From the NCBI GenBank assembly GCA_932294295.1, contig OW028573.1, positions 14,466,155-14,530,154 of the forward strand: 64,000 nt of DNA, in the 5' to 3' direction. Both the position numbers and the translations under genes were made by a program. A model generated the notes under the pieces. The model was not told the origin of the DNA, did no database searches, and saw only the letters and a program-made list of their open reading frames with translations. How positions within the stretch are numbered: position 1 is the first letter of the stretch; every line of letters begins with the position of its first letter. Positions 15,101 through 27,173 of this stretch are shown piece by piece. This DNA is from Alitta virens. Taxonomy: Eukaryota; Annelida; Polychaeta; Phyllodocida; Nereididae.

Positions 15101-18100
15101 TTCTGCTTCTTAAAAATTGTTAATATTATCACTGAATGACTTCGTCATCGCCGATAAAACCTAATTACTCATTTTTAATGATGTGAAATGGTGATAGTCG
15201 GCACAGATGCTTTTATACTTTCCAGGCAATATTTATTTAACCTGATGCAAAATATCTCGATAAATGACAGGACTACTGCCAGGCTAACAAAAACACAGCA
15301 ACAAAAACTAGTGTTTTTTAAGTCACTTATACTATAAGTAATGTGCCACATTATTGATCGGTGTTTTGACCTAAACAAAAGGTATTGGTGCGACAAATAT
15401 TCAAACTGCACTATGTCATAAGTGCTATGGATTAAGCTACGAGGAAAGCAACAAAGGAAGTGTGAAACAATTGATTTGTAACAATGCAACTGTCCTTATA
15501 AGGAGAGACGCAAAAATGTACATATGTTACTCAACGTTTATGAAAAATTGACCCTGAAAGGAATAGCACACAGGGTAGTAATGGCAAATGTTAAATATTT
15601 AAGGCATGCAGTTCTTTGGGAGTTGACACATAATCAGGTAGACTGTATATTACATCAGATCAATAACCTTATGTAGTGATGCATCATTTCAACCGGTGGC
15701 CATACATTACTTGGCACAGCCAGCTATCAAATAGCTGGTCAATATTTCATGAGCCAAATAGAAGCATGTTTATCCATGCGAAGCCTTGCAGATGTTTCCT
15801 ACACAAATATGCTCAGTGCATTCCCTGTCCATATAGTGTGCTTCTCGTGCATTGCTTTATGCACTGTTGTCTATCTTGAATAATATTATGTACTATCAAT
15901 ACAATTATGTGTGTAATATCACCATGGTATTCTAACACTCTTTCAAAATGTACAATGTATTATCACACTTCCAGAAGTCATTGCAAAGGACCAGAGCTAC
16001 AGATGTGATTATGTAGGCTGTTTTGGTGACGTGTTTGTAGAGTTGGTTTTTCATTATTAATGATGTCAACAGGATCTGTACTGTTCAAAGTTCATGAGTT
16101 CATGTCATCCTGGCCTGTACAATGCATGGATGACATTTCGTGACAAATATGAGTGAATATTTATTGCAAGGCAATAAATACAAAGACTAGCATTAGAAAG
16201 GAGAACATGGGAAAACCCTGTGGAAATGAAATAGATAATGCATCTAGATAGCATAAGGCACAGTTACTACAATATTACTACACAATCCCTCTCTCACTCA
16301 TTGATACGGTTGGTGCACTACACACTGAGGCCATTATGCCTTTATGATACCATGTTGCAGATGAGAAACACATATATGCTGTTGCTTGACAGCCAGGTGT
16401 CTGGAAGATTGACATGGTGGGTTTCAGCTGCTGCTCTCGACTCTTATCACTGGCCACCAGAGTGCCTGGAAACACCTGTCTAAACCATGAGGGGGCCTTC
16501 CTTTGCAAGGTTCAGGTTAAGCTGTCAATATGCCACAAAGGGAAGCAGACTGTGTTTGCCCAACTCTGATTCAATCCACAGTGAAATATGGTCACATGCC
16601 TGGTGGTTGTGGCTGGTTTTATTAGTCTCCTTTTCAGAGACTAGAGGAAGTATTGTAAAAAAAATCAACATTATACAGATATAGAGCCTATCTTTGGGTA
16701 CTGTACCCACATTTCAACGGACATAATGGGGATCTATTCCAGTGGCATAATGCTTGTTAAGGAAGTATTCTTATGTATGGAGGAGGTGGGGGACCATAAA
16801 AAAAACGAGGTGTGTGTCTCTCCCTCAAATGCCCTCAATGTAGGGTGGATGGGAAAGCCGCCAGGAAGGTGACAGAAAAGCTGATATGAGACTGCAGCAA
16901 GCAGTGATGTCAGAGCAAAGGAAGAGATGCTATCTGTCTGCAGCCTGCAGCTTCCTCATCCAACCATCCATCTGATACACCAGCCACTTTCTCTCCCACT
17001 GCACCAAAACGCCCATAATGCATGGTGCGGCAGCTATCCAGTGCTGCAGTAAAAAGGGATGTATACTGAAATGCTGGATGCTGCTGATTCTGCTGCTGCT
17101 AAAGCATTTCCTTATGCTCTTTGTTGCACCAACTCAAAGGCATACCTTGTGTTGAGGAAGAATATCATATTCTTGATTTACTGACACTATCTCATTTCTT
17201 GTCGTGTGCTCATATATAAATCTTTTATGTTGGCTGATCTCTTTACCTGGAATATGTATTGTTGTCCGCAATTAGTGGATATCAACAGTAAAAAAAAAAA
17301 TAATAATAATAGATAAGAATTGCAAATATGCTCACTTCTGAATTACCCTGGCTGGTAGAGTGTCAAGAATGACGTTGGAAATACCATACAGGCCTATCTG
17401 TACCATCTGTGGTGCGGGCTGATGATGAAAATCTCTCAGTCACTGTTTACATTGTTCTTACCAAGTCCGGTCTTTCCATCAGAGATTGACACCATGTAAA
17501 TGTGATTACTGACCTCTTTCAGGATTGCATGGTCCTGGCTGCGTGATGTGTCATGAAGAAATGACTACTGTTGCTTGTCTCCCTACCTGAATTACATGTA
17601 GCACCAATGTCTTCTATGCATTTCTCTAACTGATCTATGCCACTCAAAGACACCAAGGGATGTGAAAAGTTATGCTTGTTCTTAAAAACGAGTACCTTCG
17701 CTAAATTACGCTGGACTACAACAAACTCGTATATTGTACAGATATGTATTCCAGTTTTTAAATACCATAATAAATAGAGTGAAGACTAAGTAGAACTGAG
17801 CTAGCTCTAATAATCCCATATGCTAATCAGAAACTGATTCCTCGTCCAAACAGGCATATAATAGAGTCCTGCTTCCTAGACATCAAGTACTGCCAACCAA
17901 ATCTTATTGTCCAAGGTCGGGGTTCCGGTCATTATCCAGACAGGCACCTGTTTATGTGTTTGTATTCTATAGATGGTTGCCAAGCAGGCTTCGACCGAAG
18001 TGTGTGTGTCTTCACCAGGATCGGAAGGACCTGTCTAACGTGATGTGTCAGTTGCAGCAGCCTTGGAGCCATAGCTATCTAATTCCATCTGCTGTTTTGA

Positions 18101-18708
18101 GATTCGTCATTAGCTGCCAGAAATAGCACTAATTGGATCCCATTGTCTCCCGGCTCCGTAAACGAGGTCAAGCACTTTAATTAGATCATGTTTTTGAGTT
18201 ATGAAAAGCACCTTAAATAGCTCTCAATCGGAAACTGATTGCATCAATTTACACTACACGCAGTTTCAGGAACCCCATTCCATAACTGGTCTCTCAACTT
18301 ACACGGGAATAAGTGGTTCTATATCGAACCGTTACCCCTTTTATAACTAATTTATAAAAATTCTCCGAACTGCATTTTAGTCTCTTTCTATAGCAGGCCA
18401 GTGTGGATATATGGTAATTGGTGCTGGTTTAGATATATTCTATGGGTATGGAATTAAAGTTACATTATTGCGTAATATCTGCTTATTAATGTATACAGTT
18501 ATGTAAGTCGGTAGTATATTAGAGAGGCGGAGAATACAGCTGAATTACAGAAGAGGAGACTACGGGTATAGGCCAGTTTCAAGGGAAGGGACGGGTACAT
18601 TTCATCAGGGATGCAAAGTACAGTCTACATCTATCAAGGAGCTCTAGATTTTCATTTGCTGGGCAAGGTAGATGTCCATTTTTATCAGGCGAGAGCAAGG
18701 TAGATGTT

Positions 18709-18763
18709 GCTGGGGCCGGCGGAAGGTGGACGGCCATAATGACTCTTCCCAGCCGGCCCCAGC
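18709..18763. repeat. GC-rich inverted repeat (hairpin)
   Basis: A perfect 12-bp inverted repeat, GCTGGGGCCGGC at 18709-18720 and GCCGGCCCCAGC at 18752-18763, is separated by a 31-bp loop in an otherwise AT-rich stretch. It could form a stem-loop in DNA or RNA. I see no known small-RNA sequence in it. Confidence 0.7.
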
Positions 18764-21021
18764 GTCCTTGTTATTGCCCGCCTGGCTCTGCAGTCTGCAT
18801 ACTGAATCACTGACAAATGTTCTATCGCAGCACACCGACCTTTAGGCTGGTTACCATGGCCCAATGGCCAAACTGAATGAAGGTACACCCGCCACAGGCA
18901 GCCTGCTCACTTGCCTGGGCTGACCGTGATGCAAAGATATTGCCACATTGGTTCAGTGCCGCATCGGTTCTCCCCCATGCTGTGGTGCTTTGTCGTCAGA
19001 TTGGGTTATAGTGCCACTGTATTTATGTGGCAGATCTGCCAATTTCAACCACAGACCGACAGACGAATGGCCCTGTTAACATGTTGACATCAATTGCCAG
19101 TTCAAGTGCAATCCCAGTTGGATTGTTATTTGCATAATTAGATAAAGGGACGTCAGTGGATGTCAGGTGAGCATATTCTACGACTATTTCCCAGTATATT
19201 ACTAATTCTATCTGATTTTGGGCAGGATATATATCATGAAGCCAACCACACATATGATATTTGAGCAGGAAGTCGTGTTCCGGCGGATTCTCTCATTACT
19301 CAATGCTTGATGTTTCGTCTGTGATTGGCGATGCTGGCTGTGCTTTGTGAGTGCTTCTGTATTTGTTAGGATCTGTACTTATTGTCAAAAACTGGCGTGG
19401 CCAAAAGCATCATTACACTATAACATAATAACCAGGTCCTGTCCTGTCTTTTGTGAACAAGATACTGACGAGCAGGGACATATGTTGAAGCTGAGTCTGA
19501 TGGGCGCTGGACACCATTAGCATCAGTGGACCAACATGGTCTTACTTGCCTTTCAGACCTGTCCTGTCATTGGATCAGCCATTGAGGCAGACTGGCCTGT
19601 TAGCGCCGTTTGCTCTAATCCAGCACCACGCTTGATATTCTTCCCCAGGCCTTAGCTCAGCAGCTTCGCCGACTAATCTAGTAAAAACTGGCAAGGCCAG
19701 AGGCCAACTCTTTCTACATCTAATTTGCGCGTTGTGCATGCAAGACACCAAGTGCTGCCAGACATTTCAGGAAGCAGGTGTCCCCCTTTCCTTCTTCCTC
19801 CGCATCCTCCCATCTATTGCCTTTTGTGTAGCTCTTGTGCTGCCCATGTCCAGATAAAACCCACAATTGCCTCAGGACTGTCTTATGTGATCTGCCTCAC
19901 TGATGCTCGAATTTACTTGATATGCTCTGATCCTTCTGGTCAAATAAGATCTGTCACTTCTAAGTATGGTTGATTGGTCTGTTTGATAGTTAGTGGATGT
20001 CAAGCGCAGAGCAGTGATACAAGCCAGACAGCCATTTTTCCTTTATGTCTAGCCACTTAAACTGGATCTTTTTGAGTAATTAAGATTAAATGCTGTACAT
20101 ATGTATTTCACGCTGGATAGTTTAATCCTATGGTAACAAAATGTTTGGTCACAGTTCTGTATTCTTTGTTTCATGAGCACTAGGCAAATACACAGAGTAT
20201 TTTTTAACAGTATGAAAGTCTGGCCATTGCAAGAATATAAGAATCTCATAGTGCTGGCTGCATTATAGGCTTAATCTATTAGGAGCCTTGAGTCTGTCCA
20301 TGCCAGATGGGAACGTATAATTATGTGTAACCTGCAATCGGGAGGAAATTGAGGTGCATTCGATCTGTTTCATTTCCTGTGTGTGTGTGATTCTATTGTG
20401 TGGCATTAACATTTCAACACGAAAGAGGAACACAGGCTCTTGCTTGTCACTCACTTTGGTGCTGCTAGTGGTGCTCCAAATGTGCTGCCAATGGTGCTGC
20501 CAATGTGTGTGGAAGGTCACTCTCAACAAGAACCTCCATTATCGCCCATGCCGCCGCACCTTCTTTATTACTTCTATAGAGCTGTTAAGAAGTGTTTTCA
20601 CAACTCGCCGTGTGGCTCACAGATGATGATACACGAGGCTGAGCCCTTGACAGACCATCGCTTGCAGTGGGGGAGACCCACAACCGTCGCGCATTATTTT
20701 ATCCCGGAGACACTTGTGATGAGACCGAAAACAAACTACCTTTCTCCGCCTGGGGAAAAATAACATCCCTTTCAAGTCGACAAACATACATTAATTGATG
20801 CATGCTGTGAGCTGGCCTTGGGCTGGCCCCTGTTGGTGATACGTATTCTCTTGAAGGCTGCCATCACAAGATGAAATAGATCAGCCCCCTGTTAATACAT
20901 TGATTGACGGATAGCCCCGGGTACAAATACTCTCAGTAAACATTTATGTTAACCAGCTCTTTGATGCCCTGGTCACGCTCCTATAGATCACCCACATATT
21001 ACAGCCTTTCTTATGAATGTG

Positions 21022-21066
21022 ACAGGGGCACAGGGGCACAGGGGCACAGGGGCACAGGGCCACAGG
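21022..21066. repeat. 8-bp minisatellite (ACAGGGGC)n
   Basis: About 5.6 tandem copies of ACAGGGGC, with the fifth copy altered to ACAGGGCC. No gene is nearby. Confidence 0.85.
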
Positions 21067-23513
21067 CAAGGCTCCGTGACGACTCACTAAATCTGCCCTG
21101 CAAGTGGGACCCCACTTGGACTTCTTGGGACAATTCTATGTTCCAAACCCAATAAATTAGTCAGCCTCGCCATTTCATGGGCAGGGACCAGTTGCTGAGG
21201 GTCTAGAGTCACTTCCAGGCTCCAGTCTAAATTTGCAAGTACCCTCAACCCGACAAGCAGTCATTCAGTATTGCCTGAGCGCCCGATGAGCATGGTCACA
21301 ATTGGAAGTTGGTATATCTTAGCCAGTGCCAAGTAAAAGTAGATTGTCCTTGCGACTGGAGTTGGCACATACTCTATGCCATAGCTGGGCACAACAGCTT
21401 GATTTCACATAGCACCAAAAATCATGAATGCTCAACGCAGCAGCATTTATCTGTCAAGCTAAGTGATGCAACTGTTGTCTATCACCATGATTTATAAGAT
21501 CAATAAAGATGCTATGATTACCGCCTATGCCAAATATCAACATTGACTGATGAGGATAATCAATATGCCATTTATATGACTAATAACTCCTATATATCCT
21601 CAGTCACAGTGAGAATTGATGTCTCGTTTTGACATAACTCTCCATATTGTCAGTTGAAATGCAATAGGGCGAGTGTATGCTTTGTAAAACAGCCACACAT
21701 CTATTTCGGGAATTTCTTGGCAATCAACTGCGTTGGCTGACTAAGCATGTCTAGATTAGACGTAATTATTCAAGGGAGAATGTTCTGCTCTTTTGATGAA
21801 GCCTTCAATGTCTCTTCCACTCCGGTTAATTAATGTTTGAGAACTGACAGGGACAGATATAGAGCTACTGTCATCAAATGACATACACATAGCTGTTAGA
21901 TACACACCCTATTGCAGGCTTATGAGTCTAAAAACAAACATGTTACAGTATGCATACTATTGCATAGTGTACCGAAAGCCAATATGATAATTCTTCATAA
22001 TGGAAAAACAAGAACCGTTTGCCTTTTTTCATGCCATTGCATCTGTACGACTTAGCCGTGGGCACATATAACTTTTTCTTCAAGATGGATACATATCACT
22101 TTTTTTTCATGACATTCAAACCTATAAGAAATCACAATAAAAAAAAACACAAATTCAGTAGCTTGTTTCGCGAATAAGATCACTTCACCATACAGGTAAT
22201 CGAGGGTTGGCATAATACAAAACTCATCTCTTAAAGAGATATGTACACTTTGGTGCAAGAAGGCAGTGGGACTTCTGGCAGTTCCCTTTAGGGTACACAT
22301 CGCACATCTATAATGTATCATCGCATGCGCCTTGCACATAGGACAAGATAGAAATGCTTCTCTCTTGATCCTGATGTTCTTATGCCAGTATGCAATGGCT
22401 GCAGCTTCCTAGCTGCTATACTTTTCCCCCAACAATACCATTCTGCAATACTCTTGGCACAATACACCCTTGTGTGCTAATGACCGAGGCAGGTTGATCT
22501 GCTGCGGCTGCCATTGTACCCAACGTAATGCACACTGCGCATATAAGAGCAGACGCAGCTGGTGCTATTGATGCAAGGAATAGAGCCACACTGCAAGAGT
22601 TTGTAACATATAAACAGCTCTCTAGGGATGGATATTATATAGGATTCTGAGGCAACGCTTCTGTTGCAAGCTTCTTGCAAGTGCTTTTGGGGCTGTCTAT
22701 ACTTACATATGGATATTTGAATATGAGAATATAAATGCCAATAGTAGATGGTATGTACATGTACAAAATGACTACAAATTTTGAGCAACAGAAACTGGGT
22801 CAGAATGCATTTGGCATTGGATAAATGTCTCAAAACGGACATGGCGTACTACCAGTTTAGGAATGTTTGTCTTATTTTCTTTTATTAGGAACGGATAAGT
22901 ACATCATTCGTGCAATGTGTATTATGTGCAATAGTATCATGACAATTAACTGACACACATGCACTTTTATTTTGCATCTCAATTCGTGGAGGCATTGTAT
23001 TGTTTTTGGTTTTCTTTTGCAATGAACATTAACCACATTGATTTTGCTAATAAGGTGATCACTAAACTAAGCTACCACTCTACAAACCCGAGGTATATGT
23101 TACCATTCTAGCTGCTGTAGGTTGCAGGTCCATGTCCTTGACGCCTGCACCCTTGGCTAGGCCTGCCTTGCTTGACTTATGCAGGCCCAAGGTGCATCTG
23201 AGCAGGCGAGTTTTATGCCAGACTGCCTCGACCATTATTCACCCTGTGTTGTGCTGGCAATTATAGCTTATCGCACTTGGATGTTGACAGGGAAAATATT
23301 TCAAGCAGGTGATATAGGGATTTTGCTTGTGCTTCTGAATATGGATGAGTGTAATTTTCTCGTTCTGCTCTTCCCGTTCTTCCCGCCTGGCTCACCAGAT
23401 TAATTCTTTCAGTGCTAACGAAGAGCTTACACAACTTTGCTCATTATGCAGTATACTCGTCTAGCTGTGTGGGGCAAGGTCAGTGGATAATAGTATATCC
23501 CAATCTATTTAAA

Positions 23514-23556
23514 CAGCAGCTGCAGCAGCAGCAGCAGTAGCAGCAGCAGCAGCAGA
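23514..23556. repeat. CAG microsatellite
   Basis: Nearly uninterrupted CAG triplets with single CTG-like and TAG interruptions. The stop codon and lack of context argue against a coding polyGln tract. Confidence 0.85.
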
Positions 23557-24385
23557 AACCAGGTAGCGTGCTAAATACCCTGGTATGCACGCAATGTGGA
23601 TGTTGGGATTCAGCTCCTTTGCTATAACAACATTTGGCATGCTACATGACTGGTATTAGAATGCAGCAGCGACTATGGAAGGAGACCAACATGAAACTTC
23701 CATGCAAGCCATAACCTTGATGCTAGGTCATAACTCTCCCTGTAAACTGCTGCAAGAGGGGTTGGGATGATGGTCACGCTACTGTAAGTGCAGACTGACC
23801 ACAGTGACCAGTACAGGCGTGGCCATCCCGTTTGGGAAGGAGAGCTCCCTTCAAAAATCCTAGTGTCTATTTATAGGAGGCTAGGAGGGGCTTTATGGTT
23901 ATAAGCACAGGAAGCAGGCAAGCTATGGACCTAAAGCACGTCACATTGAATGCAGCCAGCGATAGAACATCCCCGCAACTGGTATTAGGCACTGTCCAGG
24001 CAACTAATGTCTCAACGGCGACATGAAGCTGGGCCTGCTCCTCTGTATTGGACAATGATGCAAATGAGATTCCTCCACAAAACAACCCTATTGGTTTGCC
24101 CAAGAACACGGGACATTGTATTCAGTGATCGCATGAAAGCATCCATGTCTTATCTCTGTTGGTGAGCTCATGAGATTATTCAATTATAGACATGCACGGG
24201 TCCATGTTATTAGCACAGCAATGAAGCTTTCAATTTTGGTATCATGCATGGTAACTGTTATAGGGCAAACGTGGACAGCACAGATTGCAGAAAAGAAAGT
24301 TGCAAAGGCAATAGGCATGCACAGTGTACTGCACTATTTTTCTTTACCTTGTTTTGCTATGTACCTTTATCTTGTATTAGTGATG

Positions 24386-24391
24386 AAGACA
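24386..24391. repeat. target-site duplication, left copy (AAGACA)
   Basis: The hexamer AAGACA directly precedes the left terminal inverted repeat and recurs directly after the right one. Six base pairs is the target duplication length known for Polinton integration. Confidence 0.93.
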
Positions 24392-24506
24392 ACTACATTA
24401 GTGCCTTTATGATACGCACATCGGGCTATGATATCATATCATGCTGTGGGTGTGGCTGTGTCTGTGGAGAGAGCGATCTCGCTACGCTTGACTGCCGCTA
24501 CTAATT
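24392..24506 (+). repeat. left terminal inverted repeat
   Basis: These 115 bp match the reverse complement of 44310-44424 with six mismatches by eye, three of them in the last 15 bp. The inward sequence starts ACTACATTAGTGCC and contains the AT palindrome GATATC and a GTGG/CTGTGG-rich part. In this family the TIR is expected to carry the protein-primed replication origin and the integrase recognition ends. Confidence 0.95.
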
Positions 24507-24654
24507 ATACTCCCCCATTGAGGGCTGGACTGCACATGATTTATTAGCTCCGGGTCATGTGACAACTATGGGACAACTATGTTCACCCCTAGGCTATGTT
24601 TATTATGGGACAATGTAAATACATCGATTATTTCAATCATTTGTACTCTGCGCG

Positions 24655-24999
24655 ATGGAAGGTGAGGACGTTACAGGAAAATTCATTGAGGGTTTACCTC
24701 TTCATCCTAGTGAGGAAACACATGAAAACTCGGGAATAAGTTCTACAGCACATGACACTCCTGATGTCGCCGATATTTACTCCGTCACAAGCACCAGCAA
24801 TTGGAAACTTTTCGGTAGAATTCTCCCGAAGAATGAGGTTATTTTCATTTGCCAAGTGGTGATTCTATATATCGTAATCATCACGTGTATAGCCAACCTC
24901 TCTTTACGCAATGGTGATAGCAATTTGTGGACCGCACTCCTCTCATCATCACTGGGAATTATGTTGCCCCAGCCCACGCTGTCTACACGTAAACCCTGA
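24655..24999 (+). CDS. small conserved membrane protein, 114 aa
   Basis: The ATG has G at both -3 and +4. The first 60 residues are polar and acidic. A strongly hydrophobic segment follows at residues 62-82 and a second, weaker one at about 90-106 (start LWTALLSSSLG). The arrangement NEVIF-(TM)-NLSL-x-NGD-x-LW-x-x-LLSS-x-LG-x-x-LP resembles, from memory, small proteins carried next to the TIR by many Polinton or adintovirus-like elements, but I cannot name a family. It lies 149 bp inside the left TIR and is the first gene of the rightward left-end pair. It could be a virion membrane or host-manipulation protein; the function is unknown. The real start and hydrophobic pattern favour a true gene over a chance frame. 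Confidence 0.68.
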   Translation: MEGEDVTGKFIEGLPLHPSEETHENSGISSTAHDTPDVADIYSVTSTSNWKLFGRILPKNEVIFICQVVILYIVIITCIANLSLRNGDSNLWTALLSSSLGIMLPQPTLSTRKP

Positions 25000-25150
25000 T
25001 GAATGTTGGCTATTGGTTAGACCGCTAGAGCGATATGATAACGCAGCTGATTGGTCCACTCTCACCTGCTACACTCTGAGGCATGTCGAAATTGGCCAGT
25101 TCAATATGATACAGTAAAACGATTGGGTGTTAGGGTCGCATTACCATGAC

Positions 25151-25224
25151 ATTTGCATGAATGCCCTCGCTAACGTTGACCCTGGGTCGTATATAAACTC
25201 AAGCCCAGAGTCCTAGAGTCATTC
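25151..25224 (+). promoter_or_regulatory. Pol II core promoter (octamer, TATA, initiator)
   Basis: An octamer motif ATTTGCAT lies at 25151-25158, a TATA box TATATAAA at 25190-25197, and an initiator-like TCATTC at 25219-25224 whose A (25221) is 31 bp below the TATA start. This is the textbook spacing. It is placed to transcribe the gene starting at 25264 with a leader of about 43 nt. Confidence 0.75.
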
Positions 25225-25263
25225 GCTTCTTTCGTGAAAACAAAGAATCACTCGATAAACAGC

Positions 25264-26340
25264 ATGACTACCAGCCAGCTCAATGCCCAGACTCCTCAGG
25301 GTTCCAGTGGAATGACCATCTGCCTGTCAGAGAAGACGAGAGTCATCGCACACGCGGCTCTGCAATACAAGACTGGTTACATAACCATATCCAGATACAA
25401 CGACGATACAGGCAAGTGGCGTAATGTTCACATCGCGAAGAAGTCTTTCGAGAAAATCCGAGAATCAGCAGATAACCTGCTTGATGCGATTGTGAATCGT
25501 AAAGCCATGGAGCAACGCCTAACCAAGAAGCAGTTTCTGATGATCACGAAGTTCCAGAAGCATGACAAGGAAGAACTATACTTTTTGTCCATATTACACC
25601 CTAAGGTAGAGCAGGAGAGCATTGCCAGTGTGACCGAATTTCTACACAGCAAAACAATCAATTTACGCCGTGAGGAATTCGAAAAACTTCACGCCTCGCT
25701 TGACAAGATTGACCATGTTATAAGCACACCTCAGAGTGGTGGAAATGACAGTGACAAATACAAACATCTTGAAGAGTGCCCCACTGTCAAGTGCTACAGA
25801 TGGTCTATTGAAAAAAGAGGTCTCAAGTCTCTAAATGTGTACATGGATCGTGAACAGTGTGAAATGGCAGTGCAGAACTACATTCAGTCTTCACCTGGAG
25901 AGGATAATGACCCCTCCTCCTACACCATAGAGGCTGTACAGCTATTGAGACCTTCTAAGCTCGAAATTACTCAACGAGTGTACTACAACGTGTTATTGAA
26001 GGAGACCGGTTATGACGTGGATGACATGACTATCATGCCTCCTTCAGCAGCGCTAGTCAGGGAGACCATCGAGGAGAAAGTAACCAAGGTCAATGTTCTG
26101 CGGATTGTTGAGGCCGTTTCGTCCATGCTCAATCACAAGAGACTGTATTTCTTAAGTGAAATTTATGATATTTTCACTTATGTAGATGGAATTGCTAAAA
26201 TTGAAGAGCAGGTTGTAAAGTCTGTAACACCTTCTGAACTTGTATCAGAACGGTTAATAGATTCTTGCTATGAATTAGTAGTAAAAAGAGGAGACAATGA
26301 AATTCAACAGGCAAATGTCCTTCCACCTCAGCCTCAATAG
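25264..26340 (+). CDS. accessory protein with possible tandem PC4-like domains, 358 aa
   Basis: The first ATG downstream of a well-placed TATA/initiator is at 25264; the frame is open further upstream only to a GTG. Residues about 26-77 and 89-153 each show beta-rich sequence ending in a helix with the shared pattern (V/I)x(I/L)xxxxFEK(I/L)xxxxDxxxxxI. This resembles the beta-sheet plus helix of the PC4/p15 single-stranded-DNA-binding fold; a third weaker copy may lie at 165-215. If right, the protein would bind ssDNA during replication or act on transcription. That is inference from pattern only. The C-terminal 140 residues are unassigned. An AATAAA lies 35 bp past the stop, so this is probably an unspliced single-gene transcript, likely early because it has its own TATA promoter. 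Confidence 0.8.
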   Translation: MTTSQLNAQTPQGSSGMTICLSEKTRVIAHAALQYKTGYITISRYNDDTGKWRNVHIAKKSFEKIRESADNLLDAIVNRKAMEQRLTKKQFLMITKFQKHDKEELYFLSILHPKVEQESIASVTEFLHSKTINLRREEFEKLHASLDKIDHVISTPQSGGNDSDKYKHLEECPTVKCYRWSIEKRGLKSLNVYMDREQCEMAVQNYIQSSPGEDNDPSSYTIEAVQLLRPSKLEITQRVYYNVLLKETGYDVDDMTIMPPSAALVRETIEEKVTKVNVLRIVEAVSSMLNHKRLYFLSEIYDIFTYVDGIAKIEEQVVKSVTPSELVSERLIDSCYELVVKRGDNEIQQANVLPPQPQ

Positions 26341-26374
26341 AACAGTGTGATTTGTTTATTCGTTTTGATGCCTT

Positions 26375-26380
26375 AATAAA
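26375..26380 (+). terminator. poly(A) signal AATAAA
   Basis: Canonical AATAAA 35 bp downstream of the 25264 gene stop, in an AT-rich 3' region. Confidence 0.75.
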
Positions 26381-27173
26381 TATTCTCAAATTTCAAACAA
26401 TCGATTTTGTTTCAATTTCTTAGTAAAAAAAAAGTGGCCTGTGATTTTCAAAAAAGGCTTACAAAAAAAAAAATCATCATCATCATCATCATCATTAACA
26501 GCTAAATATTCAGGGGACACTCCAACACGAAATAAAATTAAGTCAGTATCTCCGGTTTTAAAAAAGCTCAATGGCCATATTTTATTACAACAGCAAACGT
26601 AGAAAAGACAGGTTACATTCATTATATCAAATAAAAGGAGGAGGAGTTACAAACATTGCGGTAATTGACATTTAAATATATATATATTTACATTCACATA
26701 GGTTTATTCATATATTACCTGAACAGTCAACAGTCAACAGTCAACAGTCAGTATTATATATGTATATCACAGTCAAAATTCTCTGGTATATGACCACTAA
26801 TAAACAAGAATCGATACTGAAAAAACAGCATTCGCGCATTCATTCATTCATTCATTCAGTCAATCACGCGTTAAATCATTCATTCATTCAGTCAATCATT
26901 CGTTAAATCATTAAATCATTCATTTCAGGTACGTATACTCTACTGAATATATAAAAATAAAGCTCCGAACATCGGACATAACTGGAAATGATACTGTAGG
27001 GGGGAAAAATAAGTACATGTATGGTGATTCAAACGTTAAATAATTAATAAACATGCTCTAATGGAAAAAAATCGTTTTACTACATTTAACATAAAAAATT
27101 TTTTATAGACGAAGTAGAGTGTAACAGTGGACATTGAAAAAAGGTAACATGACTACTCTACTTATATCTCACC
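26381..27173. repeat. convergent intergenic region with simple repeats
   Basis: No gene is seen between the rightward 25264 gene and the leftward POLB. The stretch holds an (ATC)n tract near 26473, a 7-bp CAGTCAA repeat (four copies, 26723-26750) and a CATT-rich tandem with two degenerate copies of about 36 bp (about 26837-26909). TTTATT near 26580 would be a poly(A) signal for the minus-strand POLB transcript. Confidence 0.7.

Larger units (their letters stand above)
1..24385. other. left host flank, no supportable gene
   Basis: All open frames here are short (at most 121 codons), overlap on both strands, and show no domain, signal peptide or consistent splice pattern that I recognise. The DNA is AT-rich with scattered microsatellites. 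It reads as intergenic or large-intron DNA of an animal genome. I cannot exclude single small exons or conserved non-coding elements, since several AT-rich homeodomain-like words (TAATTA) occur, for example near 11820 and 18180. Confidence 0.6.

Noticed and set aside
25234..25263. Upstream GTG start for the 25264 gene
   Set aside because: A eukaryotic transcript would use the ATG at 25264; the GTG lies within the leader just after the initiator.
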